Below are positions 7,742-16,536 of a stretch of 45,479 nucleotides of DNA, piece by piece; the stretch's first letter is position 1; each line of letters starts with the position of its first letter. Below the pieces are notes generated by a model. It was not told the DNA's origin. It did not search any database and was given only the letters and a program-made list of their open reading frames with translations. Source of the DNA: Gaiellales bacterium (GTDB lineage Bacteria > Actinomycetota > Thermoleophilia > Gaiellales > JAICJC01); contig DASWRM010000013.1 of assembly GCA_036403155.1 (NCBI GenBank), forward strand, positions 1 through 45,479, written 5' to 3'. A program made the position numbers and the translations under genes.

Positions 7742-9001
7742 CTACGCGGTCCCGGTCAGGTCGGCGAACAGCTCGTTGAACTTCTGCTCCTCGTCGGCGG
7801 CCAGCAGCTTGAAGACATGCGCCTTGTCCAGCGTCGACTTGGGCGGGAAGATCAGCGGGTTCTTCGCCACGTTCGGGTCGCCCTGCAGGCCGATCGACGG
7901 GTCGCCGCTCTTGAGCACCTCGGCCGCACCGTTGACCGGGCAGATGTAGTTGACCCAGTCCTCGATCATCGCAGCGATGTTCGGCTGATAGCAGAAGTCC
8001 ATCCACAGGTGAGCGTTGTACGGATTCTTCGCGTGCTTGGGAATCATCAGGTTGTCTGTCCAGAGCATGCAGCCCTCGTCCGGCACGACGAACTTCAGGT
8101 GCGGGTTGTCAGGCAGCAGCTGCACCATGTCGCCAGACCACACCATGGCCGCGACCAGGTCGCCGTTGGCCAGGTGGTTCGAATAGTCGTTGCCGTAGAA
8201 GGCGCGGATCTGGTTGTTGTCGACGTAGGGCTTGATCACGTCGTGCGCCTTCTGCGCGTCGGCAACCGTGCAGTTCGCCGGGTCGATGCCCTGGTTGAGC
8301 ATCACCAGGCCGAACGTGTCGCGCATCTCGGTGAGGAGGCTGACCTTGCCCTTGAACTTCGGGTCCCACAGGTCGTCCACGCTCGTCAGGTCGCGGCCCG
8401 TCAGCTCCGAGTTGTACCCGATGCCGGTGAGCCCGGACTGCCAGGGCACGAGGTACTGGTCGTTCGGATCGATCGACCGGCCGTGGTAGGAGGGCAGCAG
8501 GTTCTGCTTGACGTTCGGGATCAGGTCCCACTCCAGCGGCTCCACGTAGCCGAACTGCACCCACTTGCCGGCCATCCAGTCGGTCAGCGTGACGAGGTCG
8601 CGCCCGATGTCCTGTCCGGCCTGGAGGGTGGCCTGGAACTTCCCGAAGAAGTCCTCGTTGTCGTTGATGTCCTCGATGTAGTGCGTGTTCGTGTTGTACT
8701 TCTTGTCGAACAGGTCGATCGAGGGGTGGCGGTGGTTCTCGACGTCGATGTACAGCGTCCAGTTCGACCAGTTCCAGGAGGGGGCGATCGTCTTCGGGTA
8801 CTTGACGGTGCCGCCGGTCGACGCTGCGGTCGACTTCGCGCCGCCGACGCTGCCGCCGCCGCACGCCGCCAGCAGGCTGGCCGCGGATAGCGCTCCGCCG
8901 GCGGCGCCGGCGCGCCGCAGCAGATCGCGCCGCGTGAGGGCGCCGCGGGCGAGCGACGCGTTGAGGTCGAAGGACGACGACCGCTTGGGGTCGGAACTCA
9001 T
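7742..9001 (-). CDS. potD: Polyamine ABC transporter substrate-binding protein, PotD-like, Tat lipoprotein
   Basis: 419 residues. The N-terminus carries a twin-arginine signal (TRRDLLRRAGAAGG) and then a lipobox LLAAC, so the protein is probably exported folded by Tat and lipidated at the Cys. The mature part is an SBP_bac family protein; WMAGKWVQFGYVEPLEWDLI and the VPWQSGLTGIGYNSELTG segment are typical of PotD/PotF. It is slightly larger than E. coli PotD (~350 aa), mainly from the long N-terminal region. It starts at the ATGA overlap with the potA stop. Ligand specificity (spermidine or putrescine) is inferred from operon context only. Confidence 0.88.
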   Translation of the reverse strand: MSSDPKRSSSFDLNASLARGALTRRDLLRRAGAAGGALSAASLLAACGGGSVGGAKSTAASTGGTVKYPKTIAPSWNWSNWTLYIDVENHRHPSIDLFDKKYNTNTHYIEDINDNEDFFGKFQATLQAGQDIGRDLVTLTDWMAGKWVQFGYVEPLEWDLIPNVKQNLLPSYHGRSIDPNDQYLVPWQSGLTGIGYNSELTGRDLTSVDDLWDPKFKGKVSLLTEMRDTFGLVMLNQGIDPANCTVADAQKAHDVIKPYVDNNQIRAFYGNDYSNHLANGDLVAAMVWSGDMVQLLPDNPHLKFVVPDEGCMLWTDNLMIPKHAKNPYNAHLWMDFCYQPNIAAMIEDWVNYICPVNGAAEVLKSGDPSIGLQGDPNVAKNPLIFPPKSTLDKAHVFKLLAADEEQKFNELFADLTGTA

Positions 9002-10110
9002 ACTTGCTCCTCCAGTGTTGGAACCTCACGGGTGTCGGTGATGACGAAGGTGTGCTCAGGATCCCACAGGACGCGCACCTGGTCGCCGCGGGTGGCGTGA
9101 CGCTCGCCACGTCCGATGTTCTGCGCGAACACCGTCAGATCCTGGCCGGTCGACGTCTCGACGATGTACTGCGTGCTGACGCCGATGTAGCTCACGTCCC
9201 TGACGGTGCCGCTCAGCGCGTTCCCATCGGAGGCGCCGTCGTCGGCGCCGACGATCCGCATCTTCTCGGGTCGCACGCCGATCCGCAGCTCCCTCGGCGC
9301 GCCGTCGAGCTGCTCGACGGGGACGCGCACGGTCGTGCCGTCCTGCAGCGTCAGCACGCCCGGCTCGGCGACGGTCGCCCACATCAGGTTCGAGACGCCC
9401 AGGAAGCCGGCGACGAACGCCGTCGACGGCTGCTCGTACAGCTCGCCCGGCGGGCCGATCTGCTCGACCTTTCCCTGGTTCATCACCGCGATCTGGTCGG
9501 CCATCGTCATGGCCTCCTCCTGATCGTGCGTGACGTGGATGAACGTGATGTTGACCTCGGTCTGGATCCGTTTCAGCTCGATCTGCATCTGCTTGCGCAG
9601 CTTCAGGTCGAGCGCGCCCAGCGGCTCGTCGAGCAGCAGGACGCGCGGCTTGTTGATCAGCGCGCGAGCCAGTGCGACGCGCTGCGCCTGGCCGCCGGAG
9701 AGCTGGGTCGGCTTGCGCTTCTCGAACCCGCCGAGCTGGACGAGGTCGAGCATCTCGCCGACCTGCTGCGTGACCTGGTGCTTCGACCCGCCGCCGCGCT
9801 GGCGGATGCCGAACGCGACGTTGTCGTGGATGTTCATGTGGGGGAACAGCGCGTAGTTCTGGAAGACGGTGTTGACCTCGCGCTTGTAGGGCGGCAGGCC
9901 GGTCACGTCGTGCTCGCCGAGGTACACGGTCCCGGCGGTCGGCTCCTCGAAGCCGCCGATCATGCGCAGCGTGGTGGTCTTGCCGCACCCCGACGGCCCC
10001 AGCAGCGCCACGAAGCCGCCACGCTCGAACGAAAGCGACAGGTCGTCCACGGCGGTCACCTCGCCGAACTGCTTGGTCACCTGCTCGAGGCGGACGTCAG
10101 GCTGCTCCAC
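8998..10110 (-). CDS. potA: Spermidine/putrescine ABC transporter ATP-binding protein, PotA-like
   Basis: 370 residues, the normal size for PotA. Walker A is GPSGCGKTT, the Q-loop lies in [12 protein letters not shown], the ABC signature is [15 protein letters not shown], Walker B is [13 protein letters not shown] and the switch His is in [10 protein letters not shown]. The last ~120 residues form a TOBE regulatory domain ([10 protein letters not shown]). It starts at a GTG with GGGAGG upstream. First gene of the potA-D-B-C operon, divergent from an Lrp/AsnC gene. Confidence 0.93.
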   Translation of the reverse strand: MEQPDVRLEQVTKQFGEVTAVDDLSLSFERGGFVALLGPSGCGKTTTLRMIGGFEEPTAGTVYLGEHDVTGLPPYKREVNTVFQNYALFPHMNIHDNVAFGIRQRGGGSKHQVTQQVGEMLDLVQLGGFEKRKPTQLSGGQAQRVALARALINKPRVLLLDEPLGALDLKLRKQMQIELKRIQTEVNITFIHVTHDQEEAMTMADQIAVMNQGKVEQIGPPGELYEQPSTAFVAGFLGVSNLMWATVAEPGVLTLQDGTTVRVPVEQLDGAPRELRIGVRPEKMRIVGADDGASDGNALSGTVRDVSYIGVSTQYIVETSTGQDLTVFAQNIGRGERHATRGDQVRVLWDPEHTFVITDTREVPTLEEQV

Positions 10111-10135
10111 TCATCTCCCTCCCACGGGACGTGTT

Positions 10136-10165
10136 AGCGTAGTTCGCACGTTTCTGGCCTGTCAA
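10136..10165 (-). promoter_or_regulatory. Sigma70-type promoter of the pot operon
   Basis: On the minus strand, TTGACA (10160-10165) and TACGCT (10136-10141) are separated by 18 nt, placing the transcript start about 20 nt before the potA GTG. It is one of the few promoters in the window with a consensus -35. Confidence 0.6.
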
Positions 10166-10177
10166 CTTCGAACTTCG
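10164..10177. promoter_or_regulatory. Tandem AACTTCG repeat, candidate operator in the potA/lrp divergent gap
   Basis: AACTTCG occurs twice in immediate succession (10164-10170 and 10171-10177) and creates the palindrome TTCGAA at 10167-10172. The site overlaps the -35 box of the pot promoter and lies about 35-45 nt upstream of the divergent Lrp/AsnC start. Binding by the adjacent regulator is inference. Confidence 0.35.
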
Positions 10178-10210
10178 CAACAAATGCGGCAGAATATCAC
10201 GGGAATCGCC

Positions 10211-10654
10211 ATGAAGCTCGATGCGGTCGACCGCAGAATCATCGAGAGTCTACAGACCGACGGACGCCGGCCGTTCACCGCACTGGCGCGTGAGACGGGG
10301 ATCTCCGAAGCGGCCGTTCGCGCGCGCGTGCGGCGCCTCAAGGAGCACGGCGTGATCGACGTCGTCGCCGTCACGAACCCGCTCATGGTGGGGTTCGACA
10401 TCATGGCGATCGTCGGCATCCAGGCCAACAGCAACCTCGAGGAGATCGCCGACACCGTCTCGGAGTGGGACGAGACCAGTTACGTCGTCATCCTCTCCGG
10501 CAGCTTCGACCTGATGGTCGAGATCGTCTGCTCCGACAACCAGCACCTCCTCAAGCTGGTGCAGCGAATTCGCGACGTCCCCGGGGTCAAGGCGACCGAG
10601 ACGTTCATGTACCTCGACCTGCACAAGCAGACGTTTGCCTGGGGGACGCGGTAA
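10211..10654 (+). CDS. Lrp/AsnC family transcriptional regulator
   Basis: 147 residues, a typical Lrp/AsnC length. The N-terminal helix-turn-helix spans about residues 18-45 (TALARETGISEAAVRARVRR), opening with the family-typical DAVDRRIIESLQTDGR. The C-terminal RAM ligand-binding domain includes VGIQANSNLEEIAD and GSFDLMVEIVCSD. The start at 10211 aligns with family members; an in-frame ATG at 10184 would add 9 residues. It is divergent from the polyamine transporter operon with a 100-nt shared control region, so it may regulate that operon. The effector is unknown. Confidence 0.9.
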   Translation: MKLDAVDRRIIESLQTDGRRPFTALARETGISEAAVRARVRRLKEHGVIDVVAVTNPLMVGFDIMAIVGIQANSNLEEIADTVSEWDETSYVVILSGSFDLMVEIVCSDNQHLLKLVQRIRDVPGVKATETFMYLDLHKQTFAWGTR

Positions 10655-10683
10655 CGCTGCCGGCCGCGGGTCGCTCGACCGGC

Positions 10684-11556
10684 TCAGGGCGGGGAGCCGA
10701 GGCGCTCGGCCAGACGGGCGGCGCCGATCGACCGCGCGTGGTCGGCGGCGCGCGACCGGTCGAGCACCGCATCCGGTGGCGGAGCCACCGGGGCTTCGGC
10801 GTCCATCGTGGCGACGTGGCGGTAGAGCGGCAGGTCGGGATCGCCGAGCGACTCCGCCTGCCGCGCCGTGAGCTCGCCGCGTGCGGCGATCACGGCGTCG
10901 AGCGCCCCGTACCGCTGGAGCAGCTGTGCCGCGGTCTTCGCGCCGATGCCCCTCGCGCCCGGGATCCCGTCCGACGGGTCGCCTCGCAGGGCGATGAAGT
11001 CCGGCACCTGCGCCGGCTCGACGCCGTAGCGCTCGACCACCTCCGCGGGGCCGATGCGTGCGGGCGGACGCCCACCGGTCTGCGGCGCAAGGATCGTGAC
11101 GGCGTCGGATGCCAGCTGGTACGCGTCCCGGTCGGACGTGACCACGAGCGCCGTGCCGCCCGCGGCGGCCTCGGCTCGCGCCGCCGCCGCGAGGAAGTCG
11201 TCCGCCTCGTACCCCGGGCCCTCGGCGTTCGCGAACCCGAAGGCCGCCACGAGGTCGCGGAGGCGCCCAAGCTGGTCGACGATGTCGGGCTCGAAGGGCG
11301 GGCGGTGCGCCTGGTAGGACGGAAGCTCGCGGTGGCGGTACGTCGGCGTGCCGAGCGTGTCCCAGCAGGCCAGCACGGCGCGCGGCCGCTCGGCCTCGAG
11401 CAGCACGAGCAGCACGTTCGCAAAGCCGACGAGGGCGTTGATCGGCCGTCCGCCGGCCCCCTCGATCGGCGGCAGCGCGTGGTACGACCGGTGGGCGAGC
11501 GAATCGCCGTCGAGGACGAGCAGCGGTGCGGTGGCTGGTGCTCTCTCGGTGCTCAG
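10684..11556 (-). CDS. 5'-3' exonuclease (flap-endonuclease-type, stand-alone)
   Basis: About 290 residues, the length of free-standing PolI-type 5' nuclease domains. Metal-binding acids are visible in LLVLDGDSLAHR, YEADDFLAAAA and VVTSDRDAYQL. The helix-three-turn DNA-binding region is GDPSDGIPGARGIGAKTAAQ. It would remove 5' flaps or RNA primers. The start is uncertain: there is no ATG, GTG or TTG near the first beta strand. A CTG at 11556 forms a CTGA overlap with the argF stop and is preferred here on spacing; a GTG at 11616 would add 20 residues inside argF but has no Shine-Dalgarno site. Confidence 0.85.
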   Translation of the reverse strand: MSTERAPATAPLLVLDGDSLAHRSYHALPPIEGAGGRPINALVGFANVLLVLLEAERPRAVLACWDTLGTPTYRHRELPSYQAHRPPFEPDIVDQLGRLRDLVAAFGFANAEGPGYEADDFLAAAARAEAAAGGTALVVTSDRDAYQLASDAVTILAPQTGGRPPARIGPAEVVERYGVEPAQVPDFIALRGDPSDGIPGARGIGAKTAAQLLQRYGALDAVIAARGELTARQAESLGDPDLPLYRHVATMDAEAPVAPPPDAVLDRSRAADHARSIGAARLAERLGSPP

Positions 11557-12485
11557 GCCATGACCATAGCCATCAGCGCCTTCTGCGCGTGCAGCCGGTT
11601 CTCGGCCTCGTCCCACGCGGCCGACAGCGGCCCGTGCAGGACGTCGTGGGTGATCTCCTCCCCATAGTGCGCCGGGAGGCAGTGGAGGACGACGGGCGAG
11701 CCGCCGCACCGCCCGATCAGCTCGGCGTTCAGCTGGTACGGCGAGAGGTTCGCGATGCGCTGCTCCCGCTCCGCCTCCTGGCCCATGCTCGTCCAGACGT
11801 CCGTCGCTATGGCATCTGCGCCCGCGACGGCCTGGACGGGATCATCCGTGACGACGACGTTCCCCGCCGCGGCAACCACCGCCGGATCCGGCTCGAAGCC
11901 GAGCGGTGTGGCGACGGTCACCCGCATGCCGAGCATGCCCGCGGCCGCGATCAGGCTGTGGCAGACGTTGTTGCAGCCATCACCGACCCACGCCAGCCGT
12001 CTGCCGTCGAGCTCGCCGAGCCGCTCGCGAAGCGTCTGCACGTCGGCGAGTGCCTGGCAGGGGTGGTGGATGTCCGTGAGGCCGTTGATCACCGGCACCG
12101 TCGCGGCCGTCGCGAGCCGCTCGACCTGCGCGTGCGCCGCCGCGCGGATCATGATGCCGTCCACGTAGCGCGAGAGGACGAGGCCGGTGTCCTCGATCGT
12201 CTCGCCGCGTCCGAGCTGCATGTCGCCGGCCGCCAGGACGACCGCCGTGCCGCCGAGCTGGGTGATCCCAACCTCGAACGACACGCGCGTGCGGGTCGAC
12301 GGCTTCTGGAAGATCATCGCGAGCGTCCTGCCGGGCAGCAGCCGGTGCGGGACGCGCTCGCGCTGCAGGCGCTTGAGGTGGTCGGCCAGGTCGAGCAGCT
12401 CGGTCAGTCGGTCGCGGTCGAGCTGGTCCACCGAGAGCAGATCCTGGCCCGAGAGCGTGGGCGGTGCGTGCACGGCGACGGCCAT
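11553..12485 (-). CDS. argF: Ornithine carbamoyltransferase
   Basis: 310 residues, the standard length. The carbamoyl-phosphate site STRTR is at 63-67, HPCQ at 141-144, and HCLPAH at 268-273. The ornithine-side SMG loop (TSMGQEAE) at 233-235 separates it from aspartate carbamoyltransferase. It makes citrulline from ornithine and carbamoyl phosphate in arginine synthesis. No other arg gene is in the window. After HCLPAH the residue is Tyr where Arg is usual (HCLPAHRG). The ATG is 6 nt after an extended -10 box, so the mRNA is probably leaderless. Confidence 0.93.
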   Translation of the reverse strand: MAVAVHAPPTLSGQDLLSVDQLDRDRLTELLDLADHLKRLQRERVPHRLLPGRTLAMIFQKPSTRTRVSFEVGITQLGGTAVVLAAGDMQLGRGETIEDTGLVLSRYVDGIMIRAAAHAQVERLATAATVPVINGLTDIHHPCQALADVQTLRERLGELDGRRLAWVGDGCNNVCHSLIAAAGMLGMRVTVATPLGFEPDPAVVAAAGNVVVTDDPVQAVAGADAIATDVWTSMGQEAEREQRIANLSPYQLNAELIGRCGGSPVVLHCLPAHYGEEITHDVLHGPLSAAWDEAENRLHAQKALMAMVMA

Positions 12486-12491
12486 TGCATG

Positions 12492-12497
12492 AGTATA
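12492..12497 (-). promoter_or_regulatory. Extended -10 box (TGG-TATACT) of a leaderless argF promoter
   Basis: On the minus strand, TATACT preceded by TGG ends 6 nt before the argF ATG. The whole promoter sits in the AT-rich 39-nt gap after the Ig-repeat gene. The gap also holds an inverted GCAT-TCTT-ATGC (about 12508-12519) that could be half of an arginine-repressor site; that reading is weak. Confidence 0.6.
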
Positions 12498-12524
12498 CCA
12501 ACTTAGTGCATTCTTATGCGTAGA

Positions 12525-15500
12525 TCAGCGGATGCACGCGATGCTGCCGGTGACGGGAGACGCCGGGCCCCAACCGGAGATGTTGCCTGCGTTGTCGACC
12601 GCGCGGAACTGCACGTAGTACGTGCCCTTGTTCGAGAAGCTGACGCTGCTCTGGTCTGCCACGGCGGCTCCCCACGTGCTCCCGGCGTTGGTCGAGACGC
12701 GGTAGTCGTAGTGCGCGACGCCCGAGGCGGCGTCCGTCGAGGCGACCACGCTCACGGTGACGTGCTTCCGGCAGCTTGCCGCGCCCTGGCCGCCGCTCGC
12801 GGACGGCAGGGTGGGAGCGGTGGCGTCGATCTTCACGGTATTCGAGGCGCCGGCCGCAGCGGGAGTCCACGCCGACGCGTTGCCCGCATTGTCGACGGAC
12901 TGGAACTGGACGATCGTCGTGCCCTCCGCGCTGACCTGATACGTCGTCCCGGGCAGCAGCGTCGCGGACGACCACGTTGCGCCGCCGTTCGTCGACGTGC
13001 GCACGTAGAGGCCTTTCAGCCCGGACAGCGGGTCGGACGCGCCGGTCGCCGAGAGCGTCACAGCGGTCTTCTGCCACGTCAGCGAGCCGCCGCTGACCGT
13101 CGGCGCCACCGGCGCGGTGCGGTCGAGCTTGACCGTGTTCGCGCCTGCCACGGCCCCCGGCGTCCACGCCGAGGTGTTGCCCGCAGCGTCGCGGCTGCGG
13201 AACTGCACGTACGTGGTGCCCTGGGCGCTGACCTGGAGGGACGCCCCGCTCGCCGGTGCCGACCATGTCGTGCCGTCCGTCGAGGTGCGGTAGTCGTATC
13301 CGGCCAGTCCGCTGCCGCCGTCCGTCGCGCCGGCGGCGCCGATCGTCACGGACGCCGCGGTCTGCCAGCTCGCCGAGCCGCCCGTGACCGTGGGAGCCGT
13401 CGGCTGCGTGAGATCGAGCTTGACGGTGTTGGAAGCGCCCGCCGACGCGGGGGCCCAGGCGGAGGCATTGCCGGCGCCGTCGATCGCCCGGAACTGGACG
13501 AGCGTCGTGCCCTCGGTGCTCACCTGGTGCGACGCTCCTGCGGCTGCGGCCGACCAGGTGGCGCCGTTGTCGGCGGACGTCCGGTACTGGTAGGACATGC
13601 CACTGCCGCCGGTGTCCGTCGAGCCGGATGCGGAGACGGTCGCGGGGCTCATCTGCCAGCCAAGCGACCCGCCCGAGACGGCCGGTGCGGTGGGCGCCGA
13701 GCGGTCGAGCCGGACGGTGGCCTGCACCCACGCCGACTCGTTGCCGGCGTTGTCGATGCCCTCGAACCGGACGAGCGTCTCCCCTTCGCTGGAGACGACC
13801 AGCGACGAGCCCGCGGAGGGAGGCGACCAGCTGGCGCCCGAGTCGGTCGAGGTCTCGTAGCGGTAGCCCGCGAAGCCGCTGCCACCGGTGTCGGTGCTGT
13901 TCGCCGCCGACACGGTGGCGGACGCGGACGTCTTCCAGGTGGACGATCCGCCGGTCACGGCGGGCGAGCTCGGTGCGCTGCGGTCGATGCGGACGTGGAC
14001 GGCGACCCAGGCGGAGGTGCGGCCGGCTGCGTCCACGGCGCGGAATCCGACCTCGGTCGCTCCCTGGGCGCTCACGCTCAGCGAGGAGCCGCCGGACGCG
14101 GCCGTCCAGGTCGTCCCTCCGTCCGCGGATGTGCGGTACTCGTACCCGGCCAGGCCTGACCCGGCATCCGTGGATGCGGACGCCGAGACGAGGACGGACG
14201 GCACGCTCTGCCATGTCGAGGAGCCACCCGTCACGGTCGGTGCGGTGGGCGCGGTGCGGTCGAGCCTCACCGTGCCGGCCGCGGCCGGTGCCGCGGGAAG
14301 CCACGCGGACGTGTTGCCGGCGTTGTCGACACTGCGGAACTGGACCAGCGTCTCACCCTCTGCGGAAACGGCGACCGCCGTGCCGGTCGACGGTGCCGTC
14401 CATGTCGTGCCCCCGTCCGCCGACGTGCGGTGCTCCACGTGCAGGAGGCCGGACCCGCCCGCGTCCGCGGCTGCACCGGCGGTGATCGTGATGGACGCGG
14501 AGCTCTTCCAGGTCAGCGATCCGCCGCTGAGGCCCGAGAGGGTGGGCGCCGTATGGTCGAGCCTGACCGTCCCGGCGGCCGGCGCGGCGGGCGCCCACGC
14601 CGTGGCGTTCCCGGCGCCGTCGACGGCGCGGAACTGCACGAGCGTCGTGCCCTCGGCCGACACCGAGACGAGCGCGCCGGGGGTGGGGGACGACCAGGTC
14701 TGGCCGTTGTCCGTCGACGTGCGGTGCTCGTAGCCCGTCAAACCCGATCCGCCGGAATCCGTCGCGCCGGACGCCGTCACGTCGACTGAGGGTGCGGACT
14801 GCCAGGCCACTGAGCCGCCGGCCACCACGGGCACCGTCGGCGCCGTGCGGTCGATGCGCGCGGTCGCCTGCGCCCATCCCGAGGTGTTGCCCGCGCCGTC
14901 GAGGGCGCGGAACTGCACCAGCGTCTGGCCCTCGGCGGCGACCACGTCGTCCCACCCGGCGGCGGGAGCCGACCACGTCAGGCCGCCGTCGGTCGACGTG
15001 CGGTACTCGTAGCCGGCGAGGGCCGATCCGCCCGCATCGGTCGACCCGGACGCGGCGATGTCGAGGGTCTCGACGCTCTGCCAGACGGCCGAGCCGCCGG
15101 CGACCGACGGGTTCGTGGGGTTCGTGCGATCGATGCCGACCTGCGCCTGGATCCACGCCGAGTGCAGGTTGGCGAGGTCGACGCTCCGGAACTGGACGAG
15201 CGTCAGCCCCTCGGCGTTGACGAGCACCGTGTTGCCGGCGACCGGAGCGGACCAGGTCTGGCCGCCGTCGCTCGAGGAGCGGTGCTCGTAGAACGCGATC
15301 CCGGCGCCCTGCGCGTCGGTCGAGCCGCTCGCGGTGAGGAGCGCTGACGCGATGTTCTGCCAGCCGGAGGGCGCACCGGTGACGACCGGATCGGTCGGGA
15401 GCGTGCGGTCGAGGCGCACGGTGCTGCCCGCGTCCGCGACGGCGGGCGCCCAGCCGGACGTGTTGCCGACGGCGTCCGCGGACCGGAACTGCACGATGGT

Positions 15501-16358
15501 CTCGCCGTCGGCCGTGACGGCGACGCTGGGCCCGGATGCGGGGGCGGACCAGCTGGTGCCGCCGTCGGTCGACGTGCGGTACTCGTAGTGGTCGAAGCCG
15601 GCCCCGCCGACGTCCGCTCCGCCGGCCGCGCTGACCAGCACGCCGGACGTATTCTGCCATTGCAGGTCGCCGCCCGAGACGGTGGGTGCGAACGGTGCAA
15701 GCCGGTCGAGGCGCGCGGTTGCCTCGGCGCTGCCGGGAGCCGGCGACCAGGCGGAGGCGTTGCCCGCCTTGTCCAGCGCCCGGAACTGCGCGAGCGTCTC
15801 GCCGTCGGTGGTGATCGTCGCCAGGGCGCCCGCGGACGCGGCGCTCCACGTTGCGCCCCCGTCCGTCGAGGTTCGCATCTGGTAGCCGGCGAGGCCGCTG
15901 CCGGCATCGGTCGATCCCGCGGCGGTGATGCCGATCGAGGGCACCGTCTGCCAGGCCGAGGATCCGCCCGAGGCGACCGGTGTGCTGGGGGCGACGGTGT
16001 CGACAACCCACCGGACGGTGGCGAGCTTCTTTGCGCGGCCGCGTCCCTTCACCTCGACACGGAACCGGTGCCGGCCGTCGGTGAGGCCAACGTAGGTCTT
16101 CCGGCGCTTGCACCGGGCGAAGCGCTTTCCGTCCAGCGAGCACAGGGTGTGCCGCACCTTTCCCCTCGTCTTCCAGCGGAACGTCGCGCTCGACGACGAG
16201 GAGGCGGCGTGGGGCCGCGCGGTGATCGTCACGCGCAGGGAGCTTGCGGCAACGGCCTCGCCGGCCGCGGTAGCGGCGGCGATCGCGACGAGAACGACGA
16301 TGAGCGAGATCCGGCGGGTAGGCGGCCGCCGGAGACCTCGAAACGCGGCGGGGGGCAT
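12525..16358 (-). CDS. Large exported protein with twelve tandem Ig-like/OmpL47-type repeats
   Basis: 1277 residues. The N-terminus (RRPPTRRISLIVVLVAIAAA) is a signal peptide ending near AVAAS. Residues ~40-115 form a Cys-containing domain (TLCSLDGKRFARCKRRKTY, then GLTDGRHRFRVEVKG) common in exported proteins of this lineage. Then come twelve ~85-residue repeats, each opening with a xPTxPxVxGGSxxWQ-like strand, a GSGLAGYEYRTSTDGGxTWS core and a GETLVQFRAVDNAGNxSAW end. The final repeat is divergent, contains the only repeat-region Cys, and ends at SIACIR. I see no sortase motif, membrane anchor or S-layer domain. Probably a secreted or wall-associated adhesive or structural protein. The start is set by AAAGGA 9 nt before the ATG at 16358. 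Confidence 0.88.
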   Translation of the reverse strand: MPPAAFRGLRRPPTRRISLIVVLVAIAAATAAGEAVAASSLRVTITARPHAASSSSSATFRWKTRGKVRHTLCSLDGKRFARCKRRKTYVGLTDGRHRFRVEVKGRGRAKKLATVRWVVDTVAPSTPVASGGSSAWQTVPSIGITAAGSTDAGSGLAGYQMRTSTDGGATWSAASAGALATITTDGETLAQFRALDKAGNASAWSPAPGSAEATARLDRLAPFAPTVSGGDLQWQNTSGVLVSAAGGADVGGAGFDHYEYRTSTDGGTSWSAPASGPSVAVTADGETIVQFRSADAVGNTSGWAPAVADAGSTVRLDRTLPTDPVVTGAPSGWQNIASALLTASGSTDAQGAGIAFYEHRSSSDGGQTWSAPVAGNTVLVNAEGLTLVQFRSVDLANLHSAWIQAQVGIDRTNPTNPSVAGGSAVWQSVETLDIAASGSTDAGGSALAGYEYRTSTDGGLTWSAPAAGWDDVVAAEGQTLVQFRALDGAGNTSGWAQATARIDRTAPTVPVVAGGSVAWQSAPSVDVTASGATDSGGSGLTGYEHRTSTDNGQTWSSPTPGALVSVSAEGTTLVQFRAVDGAGNATAWAPAAPAAGTVRLDHTAPTLSGLSGGSLTWKSSASITITAGAAADAGGSGLLHVEHRTSADGGTTWTAPSTGTAVAVSAEGETLVQFRSVDNAGNTSAWLPAAPAAAGTVRLDRTAPTAPTVTGGSSTWQSVPSVLVSASASTDAGSGLAGYEYRTSADGGTTWTAASGGSSLSVSAQGATEVGFRAVDAAGRTSAWVAVHVRIDRSAPSSPAVTGGSSTWKTSASATVSAANSTDTGGSGFAGYRYETSTDSGASWSPPSAGSSLVVSSEGETLVRFEGIDNAGNESAWVQATVRLDRSAPTAPAVSGGSLGWQMSPATVSASGSTDTGGSGMSYQYRTSADNGATWSAAAAGASHQVSTEGTTLVQFRAIDGAGNASAWAPASAGASNTVKLDLTQPTAPTVTGGSASWQTAASVTIGAAGATDGGSGLAGYDYRTSTDGTTWSAPASGASLQVSAQGTTYVQFRSRDAAGNTSAWTPGAVAGANTVKLDRTAPVAPTVSGGSLTWQKTAVTLSATGASDPLSGLKGLYVRTSTNGGATWSSATLLPGTTYQVSAEGTTIVQFQSVDNAGNASAWTPAAAGASNTVKIDATAPTLPSASGGQGAASCRKHVTVSVVASTDAASGVAHYDYRVSTNAGSTWGAAVADQSSVSFSNKGTYYVQFRAVDNAGNISGWGPASPVTGSIACIR
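12580..16000 (-). repeat. Twelve tandem ~260-bp coding repeats
   Basis: The Ig-like units are visible as DNA-level repeats of roughly 255-265 bp, for instance the recurring stretch encoding tyrosine-arginine-threonine-serine around each CGGTACTCGTA-type motif. Similarity is high enough that recombination between units, and assembly collapse in short-read data, are likely. Confidence 0.75.
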
Positions 16359-16524
16359 GAACCGGTTCCTTTGAGGGGGGCTGGTTGGTATCGGCAGCAC
16401 GGCCCGACACCTGAATGACGCTTCACCGATTCCGTGCTGGTCACACAAATGCCACCCAACGCGGCCGCGCGCCTCCTCCTTCAGGGGGATGTGGACCTCC
16501 GCCGCCGCACGCCGGGAACGAGGG

Positions 16525-16530
16525 TACGCT
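16525..16530 (+). promoter_or_regulatory. -10 box (TACGCT) of a probable leaderless promoter
   Basis: TACGCT is followed by 6 nt (GATCGC) and the GTG of the YjbQ gene at 16537. Confidence 0.6.
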
Positions 16531-16536
16531 GATCGC

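Noticed and set aside
12486-12524. Arginine repressor box upstream of argF
   Set aside because: Only one weak GCAT/ATGC half-site; not enough to call an operator.
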